Under the pieces are notes generated by a model. It saw nothing but the letters and a program-made list of their open reading frames with translations, did no database searches and was not told where the DNA came from. Below, in pieces: positions 10,644-20,744 of a DNA stretch of 45,000 nt. Position 1 is the first letter of the stretch. Each line of letters begins with the position of its first letter. The position numbers and the translations under genes were made by a program. The stretch is from Prorocentrum cordatum (Eukaryota; Sar; Dinophyceae; Prorocentrales; Prorocentraceae), in assembly GCA_963575745.1 (NCBI GenBank), contig CAUYUJ010014623.1, forward strand, positions 1 through 45,000, read 5' to 3'.

Positions 10644-10747
10644 CCTCCTCCTCCTCCTCCCTCCTCCTCCCTCCTCGTCCTGCCTCCTCCTCCTCGTCCT
10701 GCCTCCTCCTCCTCCTCCTCCTCCTCCTCCTCCTCCTCCTCCTCCGC
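10644..10747 (+). repeat. CCT microsatellite
   Basis: (TCC)n interrupted by CTCGTCCTGC units. Confidence 0.95.
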
Positions 10748-10880
10748 CCCAGACCCCTTTCCGGGGTCCAGACGCACCCGTTTTCCCGAGCTGATTGCAG
10801 CCATGGCGACGAGGGGGTCCATCTCAAGGCCAAAAAGTGGCCCTTGTCGAACGGAATTAGGACGAGGATAAATCCGTTCC

Positions 10881-10926
10881 AGAGCGTTCCCGAACGCTCT
10901 CAGAGCGTTCCGGAACGCTCTGAGAG
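10881..10926. repeat. tandem palindromes of AGAGCGTTC, one a perfect 30-bp palindrome
   Basis: AGAGCGTTC at 10,881-10,889 pairs with GAACGCTCT at 10,892-10,900. The next 30 bp, 10,897-10,926, is a perfect uninterrupted palindrome with 15-base arms meeting at 10,911/10,912. It would extrude as a cruciform or pair as RNA hairpins. Confidence 0.95.
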
Positions 10927-11317
10927 GGCCGCGGCGGCCGAGACATTCCCCAGAGCCAGCGCATCTCAGAGTTTCTCTGTGTATCCTCACTAATGTATTT
11001 TCGTCTTCGTTTCGTCTCAACTTGTCTCTGGGTCACCCGCGGGTTGGAGGGCCAAGCCTACCTGCTTCTAGAAGACCAACATCTGTGCACGATGCCAAGT
11101 ACCTTTCTTACGTCCTAGTCACAAGCGTCTACGGACACATTGGGTGCCGTGACGTCCATGGACACGTTCGGGGTGGATACGTCTACGGACAGCGTGGCCG
11201 TTGCGTTCGGCGCGGTGCAAGGTCGGAGAATGGGTAGATACGTCCACGGCATGTTTCTGCTTTAGAGCAGGTCCCACATGGTAGTTATTGCAAACTCTCA
11301 GGCCTCCTAGTCGGAGG

Positions 11318-11398
11318 GTGGTCGGAGGATCGCGCCGCATCGCCGCTGCATCGGCGATGCGGAGCCCGTGCTTCCCCACGCCGACGTCGCCGATGAAT
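11318..11398 (+). repeat. dispersed repeat 2, copy b, with an 11-bp hairpin
   Basis: Shares sequence with 5,015-5,098. The hairpin is CCGCATCGCCG (11,335-11,345), a six-base loop, then CGGCGATGCGG (11,352-11,362). The stem is longer than in the other copy. Confidence 0.75.
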
Positions 11399-11582
11399 CC
11401 CTGGGGGCGCGGTGCTCCTCGCGCGGTTCGAGCCCAGCGGTCCTGGGGCGGAGAGGTGCGCCCCGCTCGGGGGGCGGCGGCGCGGCGGGGCGCGAGGCTG
11501 TGTGGGCGACCCGAAGGGTGTCCCGTCCGGGCCCCTCCGCCGCGCGGCCTTCGGGCCGTAGCGGCCGATGGGGACGACCCGT

Positions 11583-12055
11583 TCCCCTCCCCCCTCCCTG
11601 CTCCTCCTCCTCCTCCCTTCTCCTCCTCCTCCTTCTCCCTCCTCCCTCCTCCCTCCTCTCCCTCCTCCTCCCGCCTCTCCTCCTCCTCCTCCCTCCTCCT
11701 CCTCCCTCCTCTTCCCTCCTCCCTCCTCCTCCCTCCCACCTCCCTCCTCCTCCCTCCCACTTCCCGCCTCGCTCCTCCCTCCTCCCTTCTGCCTCCTCCC
11801 TCCTCCCCCCCTGCTCCATTCTGCCTCGTCCCCCCTCCCTGCATCCATCCTCCCTCCTCCTGCCTCCTCCCTCGTCCCACCTCCCTCCTGTTCCTCCCTC
11901 CTCCCTCACTCTGTCTCCGTCTCCTCCTCCTCCTCCTCCGCCTCCGCCTCCTCCTCCTCCTCCTCCGCCTCCTCCTCCTCCTCCCATCCTCCATCCTCCA
12001 TCCTCCATCCTCCATCCTCCATCCTCCTTCTCCTCCTCCTTCTCCGGCTCCTGAA
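11583..12055 (+). repeat. CCT/CCTCCCT low-complexity array ending in CATCCTC units
   Basis: About 470 bp of (TCC)n mixed with CCTCCCTCCT and related units. Six near-perfect CATCCTC heptamers lie at about 11,980-12,030. Long Ser/Pro/Leu or Gly/Arg/Glu frames on both strands are artefacts. Confidence 0.95.
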
Positions 12056-12234
12056 CCACTGGAGAGCTCTCGACGAGACGCAGCTGCTGGAGCGCCCCGG
12101 CGCAAGAAAGCCCGCAAGAAGCGGGCGGGGCCAGGACTTGGATGTTATAAATCGTTTCACAGCGTTTCCGAACTCCCGCAGAGCGTCGCGGAGAAGGCTG
12201 CGGCGACCGATAAAAGCATCCTCCATAACCGCCA
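12056..12234. other. no recognised feature
   Basis: Short unique segment after the CCT array. Nothing recognised. Confidence 0.4.
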
Positions 12235-12610
12235 GGTGATCGTTCTTTTGTTCGTTGTACTGCCGATCCTCGCGGGCCCTCGCATCCTGTCCCCCTGGAG
12301 TAGATCTTTGCTGTTTTTCGGAGCGGCCAAGAGGAGGGTGATGACTAGGGGGGGTGTAACTAGATTTCATGACTTGAGGCGCTTCTTCTTGTTTCATTAC
12401 GTCCCTGGTCCCCCCCCCTTGGGCCGCGCACGTGCCGCCGGCCATGATTTGCGCCCCCCCTCTTGGCTGTCCCTGTGTTTGGGGCGCCTCTTCCAAGCAG
12501 GTGGAGTCTCCCCCAGAGGACGCACTGGTGCAAACAGTCGCCCTAAGCAAAGGTCTGGAGCCCCCCCTCCTCCCCCTCCCTTCCGCCCATGTCGAAGCGC
12601 AGAATAAGAA
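12235..12610 (+). repeat. dispersed repeat 3, copy a
   Basis: Two blocks match 27,040-27,245: 12,240-12,325 (TGCCGATC, GCGGGCCCTCGCA, ATCTTTGCTGTTTTT) and 12,515-12,610 (GCAAACAGTCGC, GGTCTGGA, CTCCC-rich, GAAGC(A/G)C(A/C)GAATAAG). About 190 extra bases separate the blocks here. No intact coding frame spans both copies. Confidence 0.75.
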
Positions 12611-13084
12611 AACGTGCAGCAGATCCCGCAGATCCCCGTGATGCCCCGACCCGATGTTGTTCTTGTTCTGGGGCTAGCAGAGGACCGCATGGGCCCAGCT
12701 GGAGATGGGCCGACATTCTCTGACGGGCTGCGGTCCTGCCGCCGTCCTCAGGAGGCGATGCGCGCGCACGGTGGTCACGGAGCGGTGTCGGCGCTCGCCT
12801 CGCCTCGCCCTGTCCTGGTCTTGTCTGAAAACACCCCGACGCGAGACCACACAGTCGAGGTAGATGCATATGTCGACCCTGCCAAATCGTGGGTACTCTT
12901 GTGCCCCCTGTTTCGCGACCCATGCCCTCCACATTCATGTGGCAACGTGGCCCTCGGAGGGATCTTGTGTCCTCTCGCGTGTCCTCTCCCAGGGCTCGAG
13001 CCGAACGGTGCTCCGGCGCTTGCGTGGACCCTTTTCGTTGGGAGGTCGTTCTGTCTCCAGGACGGGGACGAAGGCGGGGGCACC
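12611..13084. other. no recognised feature
   Basis: Overlapping short frames on both strands without a recognisable domain. Confidence 0.4.
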
Positions 13085-13510
13085 GCGAGAGCAGAACGAA
13101 AGCGGCAGGCACTGCTTGGCTCGGGCCCTCTCCTCTCCAATCGACCCCGACTGTGGGCGGCGGGACTTTTCAGAAGCCCTCGCGCCCTCTGAGAGGTCTT
13201 CTGCGTCTTCGGGGGAAGGCTCAGAGAACTTCTCGGAAGGCCAGGGGACTTCCGAGCCCTCTGAGAAGGCCCGCCCCTCCTCACTTCCCCCCTGGGCTTG
13301 CCGCCGATGAAGGGGGACCCGATGGCCCAAATCGACGGAAAACTCTATGACCCCCTGGACGTGTGTGAGCCTAATCTGTGTGTATTGCCCCCATTCAGCT
13401 CCACCGGCAGAGTGTCGCTTGTGTGTCATTGTTTTGAGGGGATCCAGTGGACGAGCACATGTTGGCGCCAGCAAACGCTCTGCGCATCATCAAAACACAA
13501 TCCAGACTGA
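13085..13510 (-). repeat. foldback-containing repeat family E, copy 1 (minus orientation)
   Basis: The reverse complement matches 15,720-16,130. Shared landmarks are GCGCAGAGCGTTTGC, CCCCTCAAAAC, CACACA, CGTCCAGGGG, a CATCGGCGGC(G/A)AGCCC boundary and a TCTGAGAAGG-rich foldback. Its 13,098-13,150 end also matches 15,108-15,165. Confidence 0.8.
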
Positions 13511-13669
13511 ACATCTAATTTCGTCAGAGATCTGGAATTGTTGTTCTCCTGGCCGTGCGTGGGCCCAGGATAGCCCTCGGGTGTCTCAAGGGGCCCACCT
13601 TCCGAGCAGCGGAACGGGGGATGCGCGTAGGGGAGGGTGAGCACCCGGCATGGCAGCCATGTGTTCCCT
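13511..13669. other. no recognised feature
   Basis: Spacer between repeat E copy 1 and the T-shaped palindrome. Nothing recognised. Confidence 0.4.
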
Positions 13670-13924
13670 GCTCACGTTTGGGGGCAGTGTGCCGAAGAAG
13701 AAACAGCGCCATAAACATACGCTTTCGACGGTCCTCGCGGATTTCTTGGATCTGCGCTGGCGCCCCCGGGCGGCGCCTCCGGCGCCGCCCTTGGCGCGCT
13801 CCGCGCGCCAGGGATGAGGGGTCCAGCGCAGATCCAAGAAATCCGCGCGGACCGCCAACAGTTTTTGTTCATGCCGCTTGTTGTTCCTCTACGTTTGTTC
13901 ATTGCTCACGCCTGGGGGCAATGT
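13670..13924. repeat. T-shaped palindrome with flanking direct repeats
   Basis: Outer arms 13,729-13,760 and 13,823-13,854 are inverted copies, 32 bases with one mismatch. Between them lie two more perfect hairpins with TCC loops: GGGCGGCGCC/GGCGCCGCCC (13,768-13,777 and 13,781-13,790) and TGGCGCGC/GCGCGCCA (13,792-13,799 and 13,803-13,810). Together they can form a stem with two side arms. The block is flanked by 21-bp direct repeats, GCTCACG..GGGGGCA.TGT, at 13,670-13,690 and 13,904-13,924 with 18 of 21 identical. No associated ORF was found. Confidence 0.9.
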
Positions 13925-14260
13925 TTCCATACCGTTTTTCACGCACATCGTCAGCAAGTTCCTGAGAGCCTCCCGCTAGGGGCGAACCGTTAGCCCGACA
14001 CTGGCACACAGCCTCATCAGCGTTCTTTGATCCTCTGGCTCCATGGCCGAATCTTTCTCCGAGCGCGCTCCACCACCTCTCGCAGATGTCCGAGCACACA
14101 CGCGCACACACACGCACAAGCGCACCTCCTGGGCGTGCGGCAGCGCAACAGACGTGGGCCGCACGCGCGCTCTGGCAGGCCGGGCACGGGCGGACCGATG
14201 GTCCAGCTGCAAGAGTCAAGCAGTGGCGAAGCGTCTTGGTCCGCCAATAGGCCCACCAAA
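13925..14260. other. no gene; short CA-rich stretch
   Basis: Unique DNA with a small CACACACGCACA tract near 14,095-14,130. Nothing else recognised. Confidence 0.4.
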
Positions 14261-14405
14261 CAATGTTCTAAGAACCTTTTGTGGTTCCCACGAACATGTT
14301 CTTAGAACATTTCTGGCTGGGACTGTCTTGTTCTATCACATCGGGCTTCTGTTCTAAGAAAACGGTTTTCGTTCTTAGAACATTTTTTTGTTCTGAGAAC
14401 ATGTC
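14261..14405. repeat. cluster of GTTCTNAGAAC palindromes
   Basis: Near-identical palindromes occur at 14,265-14,275 (GTTCTAAGAAC), 14,296-14,310 (ATGTTCTTAGAACAT, 7-bp arms around one base), 14,351-14,360 (half changed to GTTCTAAGAA), 14,371-14,381 and 14,390-14,400 (GTTCTGAGAAC). Five copies in 140 bp could be protein-binding sites or foldback-element debris. Confidence 0.85.
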
Positions 14406-14724
14406 GTGGTAGGACTCTAGGAATGCCGGGACGGTCGGTCCCTGTTCAAGAAGCACACGCACGCACCTCTGCGGTAGGTTCGCGTCGTGTCGACAAGCGG
14501 CGACCCCAGCGCGGTGTTCAAGGTTGAACGCCGCTGGCGACCCCAAGTCGGTCGACTTTGAGCGATCGGACGTTTTGGTAAATTGCCGGTCGAACGGTTC
14601 CAGCGGTGTCCGGGACCAACGCCGGGGTCGGCACGACATGAACCGGCGGTACATGCTTGCCTCGATGTCACGAATCGTAGTCCCTCGCGGCGGATCTAGG
14701 CCATCTGCGAGCAGTTTCAGCGGC
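14406..14724. other. no recognised feature
   Basis: Unique DNA with no identifiable gene or repeat. Confidence 0.4.
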
Positions 14725-15175
14725 CATCTCGAGGGGGCAGGTGAGGAGGGGCGGATCTTATCAGAGGGCTCGGAAGTCCCATGGCCTTCTGATAAGTTTT
14801 CTGAGCCTCCCCCGAAGACGCAAGAAGACCTCTCAGAAGGCGCGATGGCTTCCGAGAAGTTCCGCCGCCTCCTCCGAGGGCCTTCTCCTCCTCACTCGCT
14901 CGCCGCCGATTTCGGGCCCTCAGGCCATCCAAACTGCACGCACGAAGAACAACTACCCCCGGGAAGCTGGCCTCAGCCGCTTCTTTCGCCCAATCGGTGG
15001 CGGCCGAGGCCTGCCCATATAGGGCCCGCTGCCTCGACCCGTGATCTCCAAGAGGGGCGGGTGGTATCGAGGGGGGAGTTCCCGCTTCTTCTCGGAGACG
15101 TGCCACAGTCGGGGTTGATTGGAGAGGGGAGGGCTCGAGCTGAGCAGTGTCTTCCGTGTCCGTATTGTTTCCGTT
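14725..15175 (+). repeat. foldback repeat family E, copy 2
   Basis: A foldback core at about 14,725-14,915 starts with a GGGGGCAGGTGAGGAGG-like arm and ends CTCCTCACTCGCTCGCCGCC. About 190 unrelated bases follow. Then 15,108-15,165 matches the reverse complement of 13,098-13,150 (CACAGTCGGGGTTGATTGGA...). The inner part contains CTTCTGATAAG and CTCAGAAGG-type inverted segments. Confidence 0.65.
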
Positions 15176-15264
15176 GTTCGTCGTTCCGCTTCCGTTCGGT
15201 CGTCGTTCGCCGCCGACGGTTGCCTGGCGAGCAGCGGCCCCCCCCATCGGCAGGCCTCGGCAGC

Positions 15265-15400
15265 CGCCCCTGGCTGGCGTGCCTCCTCCCGCTGGCGCTC
15301 CTGGCCGCCGTGCTGCCGTGCAGGCTGGCCGTGCTGCAGCAGCGCCGGATCGGGCGCTACGTGGAGAGGCCGAGCGTGGGGTCGGGACGATGGAAATTCG
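15265..15400 (+). pseudogene. possible gene fragment with one membrane-spanning segment
   Basis: One plus-strand frame reads a hydrophobic stretch LLPLALLAAVLPCRLAVL followed by basic residues and RYVERPSVG. The same RYVERPS(V/I)G-coding DNA (GCGCTACGT(G/A)GAGAGGCCGA) recurs at 16,133-16,160 without the hydrophobic part. It could be a scrap of a membrane-protein gene carried by a dispersed repeat. Coding status is doubtful. Confidence 0.2.
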
Positions 15401-15667
15401 GCGGTGAGCCTTGGGGGGAGTCAGGGGAGGGCCGTTTGAGACACTGGGAGTTGGCCTTCGGGGGGACCCCTCGTCGCCACGGCTGGACGCAGCGTGAAAA
15501 ATGAAGCCGTTTGGACCCCAGGAGGGGTCCGGGGACCGATTTTGAGCCGATTTCGAACTGTCGGTGTCTCAAGTCGCCGGGCTCCGAGGGAGTGAGACGG
15601 GAATCTGGGCGTCTTCGATGATTCGGAAGAAGAGAAAAAACGACATGACCATTATTTGCTGGCTCTG
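15401..15667. other. no recognised feature
   Basis: Nothing recognised in this stretch. Confidence 0.4.
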
Positions 15668-16132
15668 CGCGCAGATTTCTCGGATCCGCGCGAAGCGCCA
15701 ACATAGCACATGTATGCAGTTGTTTCTTGTTCTGATGGTGCGCAGAGCGTTTGCCAGCGCCAACCCGTGCTCGTCTGCTGGAGCCCCTCAAAACGATGCA
15801 GGCGGTGCAGTGAGGGCCGACACGGGCCTCACGCTACCAGCGGAGCTTCACGGGGGCAACACACACAGTGGGTAAACAGACGTCCAGGGGATCACAGAGT
15901 TGTCCGTCGATTCAGGCCCTCGGGTCCCCGTTCATCGGCGGCGAGCCCGGGGGGAAGTGAGAAGAGCGTTCTGAGAGGGTTCGGAAGTCCCCGTGCCTTC
16001 GGGGAGGCTTTCTGATCCCTTCCCCGAAGGCACAGAAAACTTCTCACACGGCGCGAGGGCTTTGAGAAGCCCCGCCGCCTTCTGAGAAGGCCTTCTCCTT
16101 CTTACTTCCCCCCCTCGCTCGCCGCCAGATGG
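15668..16132 (+). repeat. foldback repeat family E, copy 3
   Basis: It begins with a half-arm, GATTTCTCGGATCCGCGC (about 15,676), like the arm of the T-shaped palindrome. It then matches the reverse complement of 13,300-13,510 and ends in a foldback whose arms are GGCGGCGAGCCCGGGGGGAA (about 15,938) and the complement ending TCGCTCGCCGCC (about 16,128). The foldback spans about 190 bp and looks like a MITE or foldback element. Confidence 0.75.
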
Positions 16133-16289
16133 AGCGCTACGTAGAGAGGCCGAGCATAGGTCGGCGACTACAGAGGGATGGATGGTTACGCGGGGGTGTG
16201 TGGTTTGCGATCGGCGCCGAGTTTGCCCGAGTGGCACGGCGCTGTCCTCGTCGGGCCTCCTGGGCGGCGCGGCGTATAGAAGGCGCATG

Positions 16290-16965
16290 CGCAACGTATT
16301 CAAGCCATGCGCAAGCCTTGGCAACACATGTGCAAACACACATACAACGCATATACAAGGCACGCAAGCAACATTTACAACACCTATACTCAACATGCTC
16401 AAAACCGTAGAGAAGCCACCTAGATCACATATACTTCCACTACATGTACGTATAATTTTATACACCACAAATTAAATGTACACGAAATCGTTTCAACACG
16501 TATGGAAGTTACATGTAAACCATTTACAATCCATACATTACGCATGTACGACACACATCACGTATACGCAACACATGCAGTGCATACACCAAACATGCAC
16601 GAACCACATACAAACATTTGTAACACATGTACAACACATGCACATCACACACACACAAAATGCAGACAAGCCACACATACAGCCATCTGCAACACCTAGA
16701 CACAAACCATACAACACACATGCAAGCCGTATTCTAACCAGATAGAACACCGCTGCAAACCGTGCGCAAAGCATGCCCAGCATTTACACACATCATCCTT
16801 AGAGTACACGCGGCACATATGCACCACATGTGCAAACCATATACCATGTATAACACAACACGTACACACAGTATACAACACAGACACAACACATGTACAT
16901 CACATGCGCAAACACACACTCGCCATATACAACATATGTACAACATATGCGCTGAACATGGGCAA
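16290..16965 (+). repeat. ACATG/ACACA-rich low-complexity region
   Basis: About 675 bp dominated by ACACATGTACAAC-, CATATACAA- and CACACA-type words with no fixed period. It is AT-richer than the rest. A shorter relative lies at 27,250-27,395. Cys/His/Met-rich frames here are artefacts. Confidence 0.8.
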
Positions 16966-17039
16966 GTATTGCACTTACTTTTTCCCAACCCTCCTGCGTT
17001 GGGTACTCGTTTTGAATAGAGCACTGCGGTCTCCACCTT

Positions 17040-17212
17040 CCTTCCTTTCCGCCTCCTCCTCTCTTCTCTCTTCCTCTCCTCTCTTGCTTCCCTTCTCCGC
17101 CTCTCTTCGCTCCTCCTCTTCTCTCTTGCATCCCTTCTCCTCTCTTCGCTCCTCCTCTCTTGCTTCCCTTCTCCTCCTCTCTTCGCTCCTCCTCTTCTCT
17201 CTTGCCTTTTAC
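17040..17212 (+). repeat. CT-rich low-complexity tract
   Basis: Polypyrimidine tract made of CTTCTCCTCTCTTCGCTCCT-like units repeated three to four times. Confidence 0.85.
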
Positions 17213-17214
17213 GT

Positions 17215-18345
17215 CATCCCTTTTGGGCTGCGATCTGTGAAACTGTCGCCACTTTCGAGGGCTGCTGGTGGGTCCAGCGGAGTGAGGCACCACGCAGATT
17301 CAGATTAGACCTCGCCATCCCTGGGGGGCTGCGATCTGCGAAACTGTCACCACTTTCGAGGGCTGCTGGTGGGTCCAGCGGGGTGAGGCACCACGCAGAT
17401 TCAGATTAGACCTCGCCATCCCTGGGGGGCTGCGATCTGCGACACTGACGCCACATTCGAGGGCTGCTGGTGGGTCCAGCGGAGTGAGGCACCACGCAGA
17501 TTCAGATTAGACCTCGACTTTCGAGGGCTGCTGGTGGGTCCAGCGGAGTGAGGCACCACGCAGATTCAGATTAGACCTCGCCATCCTTGGGGGGCTGCGA
17601 TCTGCGAAACTCTCGCCACATTCGAGGGCTGAGGGTGGGTCCAGCGGAGTGAGGCACAACGCAGACTCAGATTAGACCTCGCCATCCCTGGGGGGCTGCG
17701 ATCTGCGACACTGACGCCACATTCGAGGGCTGCTGGTTGCGAAACTGTCGCCACATTCGAGGGCGGCTGGTGGGTCCAGCGAGGTGGGGCACCACGCAGA
17801 TCCAGACTAGACCTCGCCATCCCTGGGGGGCTGCGATCTGCGAAACTGCCGCCACATTCGAGGGTTGCTGGTGGGTCCAGCGGGGTGAGGCACCACGCCG
17901 ATTCAGATTAGACCTCGCCATCCCTGGGGGTCTGCGATCTGCGAAACGGTCACCACTTTCGAGGGCTGCTGGTGGGTCCAGCGGAGTGAGGCACCACGCA
18001 GATTCAGATTAGACCTGGCCGTCCCTGGGGGGCTGCGATCTGCGAAACGGTCACCACTTTCGAGGGCCGCTGGTGGGCCCAGCGGAGTGAGGCACCACGC
18101 AGATTCAGATTAGACCTCGCCATCCCTGGGGGCCTGCGGTCTGCGACAATGACGCCACATTCGAGGGCTGCTGGTGGGTCCAGCGGAGTGAGGCACCACG
18201 CAGATTCAGATTAGACCTCACCATCCCTGGGGGGGGGCTGCGATCTGTGAAACTGTCACCACTTTCGAAGGCTGCTGGTCACGGAGTGAGGCACCACCCA
18301 GATTCAGATTAGACCCCGCCGTCCCTGGGGGGCTGCCATTCTGGG
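17215..18345 (+). repeat. ~100-bp satellite, subtype B, about 11 units
   Basis: GAGGCACCACGCAG landmarks fall near 17,284, 17,384, 17,488, 17,551, 17,651, 17,788, 17,889, 17,988, 18,088, 18,188 and 18,289. The unit contains GGGCTGCTGGTGGGTCCAGC and CAGATTCAGATTAGACCTCG. It is more homogeneous than the array at 1.7-2.8 kb. Partial units around 17,515 and 17,740 show unequal exchange. Confidence 0.93.
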
Positions 18346-18359
18346 AAACTGTCACCACT

Positions 18360-18482
18360 GACGCGGGTCGTTTTAGAGGTGAGGTTGCCCCTCGGGCTCT
18401 CTTGTCACTCAGTTCTTTTGACCACGAGCATGATGAATGATCACTGTGGCGATTTGGCTTGGAAGTGAGGTTGCCCATCATG
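18360..18482 (+). repeat. GAGGTTGCCC dispersed module, copy a
   Basis: Two GTGAGGTTGCCC motifs lie about 90 bp apart with GACCACGAGCA between them. The same arrangement is at 23,120-23,250, where it overlaps the beginning of the helicase gene. Confidence 0.7.
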
Positions 18483-18596
18483 CCCGCTAATCATTCCCTA
18501 TTCTTACACCATCGCCAGGTTGTGAAATTAATCATCATACCTACCGGTGTGATCTCGCACTGCTTTATTTCGACCGACCGTGTGCCCATAATGCGG

Positions 18597-19513
18597 TCGT
18601 GCTGGTGGTTGTGCTGGCGGCCGTGCTGGTGGTCGTGGTTGGTGGACGTGCTGGTGGTCGTGCTGGTGGTCGTGCTGCTGGCCGTTCTGGTGGAGGTGCT
18701 GGCAGTCGTGCTGGTGGTCGTGCTGGTACTTGTGCTGGTGGTCGTGCTGGGAAGTGCTGGTGGTCGAGCTGGTGGTCGTGCTGCTGGCTGGTCGTGCTGG
18801 TGGTCGTGCTGGTGGTCGTGCTGGGCTGGTGGTCGTGCTGGTGGTCGTGCTGGCGGTTGTGCTGGTGGTCGTGCTGGTGGCTGGTCGCGTTGGTGGTTGT
18901 GCTGGTGATCGTGCTGGCGGTCGTGTTGGTGGCCGTTCTGGTGGAGGTGCTGGTGATCGTGCTGGTGGTCGTGCTGGTGGTCGTGCTGGTGGTTGTGCTG
19001 GTGGTCGTGCTGGTGGCTGGCCGTGCTGGAGGTGCTGGTGGTCGTGTTGGTGGTCGTGCTTGGTCGTGCTGGTGGCTGGCCGTGCTGGAGGTGCTGGTGG
19101 CTGGTCGTGCTGGTGGTCGTGCTGGTGGTCGTGCTGGTGGTCGTGCTGGTGCTTGTGCTGGTGGTCGTGCTGGCGGTCGTGTTGGTGGCCGTTCTGGTGG
19201 AGGTGCTGGTGGTCGTGCTGGTGATCGTGCTGGTGGTCGTGCTGGTGGTTGTGCTGGTGGTCGTGCTGGTGGCTGGGCGTGCCGGTGCTTGTGCTGGTGG
19301 TCGTGCTGGCGGTCGTGTTGGTGGCCGTTCTGGTGGAGGTGCTGGTGGTCGTGCTGGTGGTCGTGCTGGTGGTTCTGCTGGTGGTCGTGCTGGTGGCTGG
19401 CCGTGCTGGAGGTGCTGGTGGTCGTGTTGGTGGTCGTGCTGGTGGTCGTGCTCGCGGTCGTGTTGCTGGCCGTTCTGGTGGAGGTGCTGGTGGTCGTGCT
19501 GGTGGTCGTGCTG
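18597..19513 (+). repeat. 12-bp minisatellite, consensus GTGCTGGTGGTC
   Basis: About 75 units of a 12-bp repeat with GCTGGCTGGTC, GGCCGTTCTGGT and GGAGGTGCTGGT variants organised in longer blocks. Period 12 keeps all frames open, giving Val/Leu, Gly/Arg/Ala or Trp/Cys peptides. These are not supported as genes. Confidence 0.95.
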
Positions 19514-19515
19514 GC

Positions 19516-20742
19516 CCCTCCCCCTCCCCCCCTGCGCCCCCCTCCCCTTATTCCGACCGACCGTGGGCCACCCCCCCCGCTTCTCCCCTGCGCCCCCTTC
19601 CCATTATTCCGACCGACCGTGGGCCACCCCCCCCGCTCCCTCCCTGCGCCCCCCTCCCCTTATTCCGACCGACCGTGGGCCACCCCCTCCGCTCCCCCCT
19701 TGCGCCCCCCTCCGCTTATTCCGACCGACCGTGGGCCCCCCCCCGCTCCCCCCTTGCGCCCCCCCCTTCTTCCGCCCGACCGTGGGCCCCTCCCCCCGCT
19801 CCTCCCTGCGCCCCCCTCCCCTTATCCGACCGATCGTGGGCCCCCCCTCCGCTCCCCCCTGCGCCCCCCTCCGTTTATTCCGACCGACCCGTGGGCCTCC
19901 CCCGCTCCCCCCTTGCGCCCCCGTCCCCTTCTTCCGCCCGCCGTGGCCACTCCCCCCGCTCCTCTTCTGCGCCCCTCCCTTCCCCTCCCCTTATTCTGAC
20001 CGACCGTGGCTCCCCCCCCAGCGCCCCCGCCGCGCGTCGCCTCCCCTGCGCCCCCTCCCTTATTCCGACCGACCGTGGGCCACCCCCCCCGCTCCCTCCC
20101 TGCGCCCCCCTCCCCTTATTCCGACCGACCGTGGGCCACCCCCTCCGCTCCCCCCTTGCGCCCCCCTCCGCTTATTCCGACCGACCGTGGGCCCCCCCCC
20201 GCTCCCCCCTTGCGCCCCCTCCCCTTTTCCGACCGACCGTGGGCCCCCCCCCCGCTCCTCCCTTGCGCCCCCGTCCCCTTATTCCGACCGACCGTGGGCC
20301 ACCCCCCCCGCTCCTCCCCTGCGCCCCCCTCCTCTTATTCCGACCGACCGTGGGCCACCCCCCCGTTCCCCCCATGCGCCCCCCTCCCCTTACGACCCGT
20401 GTGCCCTCCTCCCCCTGCGCCCCCCCCCCCTTTTTCCGACCGACCATCCCCTGCGCCCCCTTCCCCTTATTCCGACCGACCGTGGGCCACCCCCCCGCTC
20501 CCCCCCTGCGCCCCCCCTCCCCTTATTCCGACCGACCGTGGGCCCCCTCCGCTCCCCCCCTGCGCCCCTTTCCCCTTATTCCGACCGACCGGGCTCCCCC
20601 CCCCTCCCCCCCTGCGCCCCCTCCCTTATTCCCGACCGACCGTGGGCACCCCCACCTCCCCCGCTCCCCCCCTGCGCCCCCCTCACCTTATTCCGACCGA
20701 CCGTGGCCCCCCCCCCCCGCTCCCCCCCTGCGCCCCCCTCCC
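19516..20742 (+). repeat. ~57-bp minisatellite, about 22 units
   Basis: Each unit contains TTATTCCGACCGACCGTGGG, a C run with GCTCCCCCC and CTGCGCCCCCCTCC. Length varies between about 50 and 58 bp through C-run changes. It abuts the 12-bp array directly. Pro/Leu-rich frames are repeat-driven. Confidence 0.95.
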
Positions 20743-20744
20743 TT

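Larger units (their letters stand above)
10748..11582. other. no gene recognised; contains palindromes and a dispersed repeat
   Basis: Apart from the palindromes at 10,881-10,926 and the dispersed repeat at 11,318-11,398, this stretch has only short unremarkable frames. Confidence 0.4.

Noticed and set aside
11420-11470. Possible tRNA B box (GGTTCGAGCCC)
   Set aside because: No A box, acceptor stem or anticodon arm can be built around it.
13729-13854. Integrated parvovirus terminal repeat
   Set aside because: Only the fold topology is similar; there is no replication or capsid gene nearby and no sequence evidence. A foldback transposon is simpler.
14261-14405. Heat-shock elements
   Set aside because: The TTC and GAA halves are three bases apart rather than two, and the triple-site arrangement is missing.
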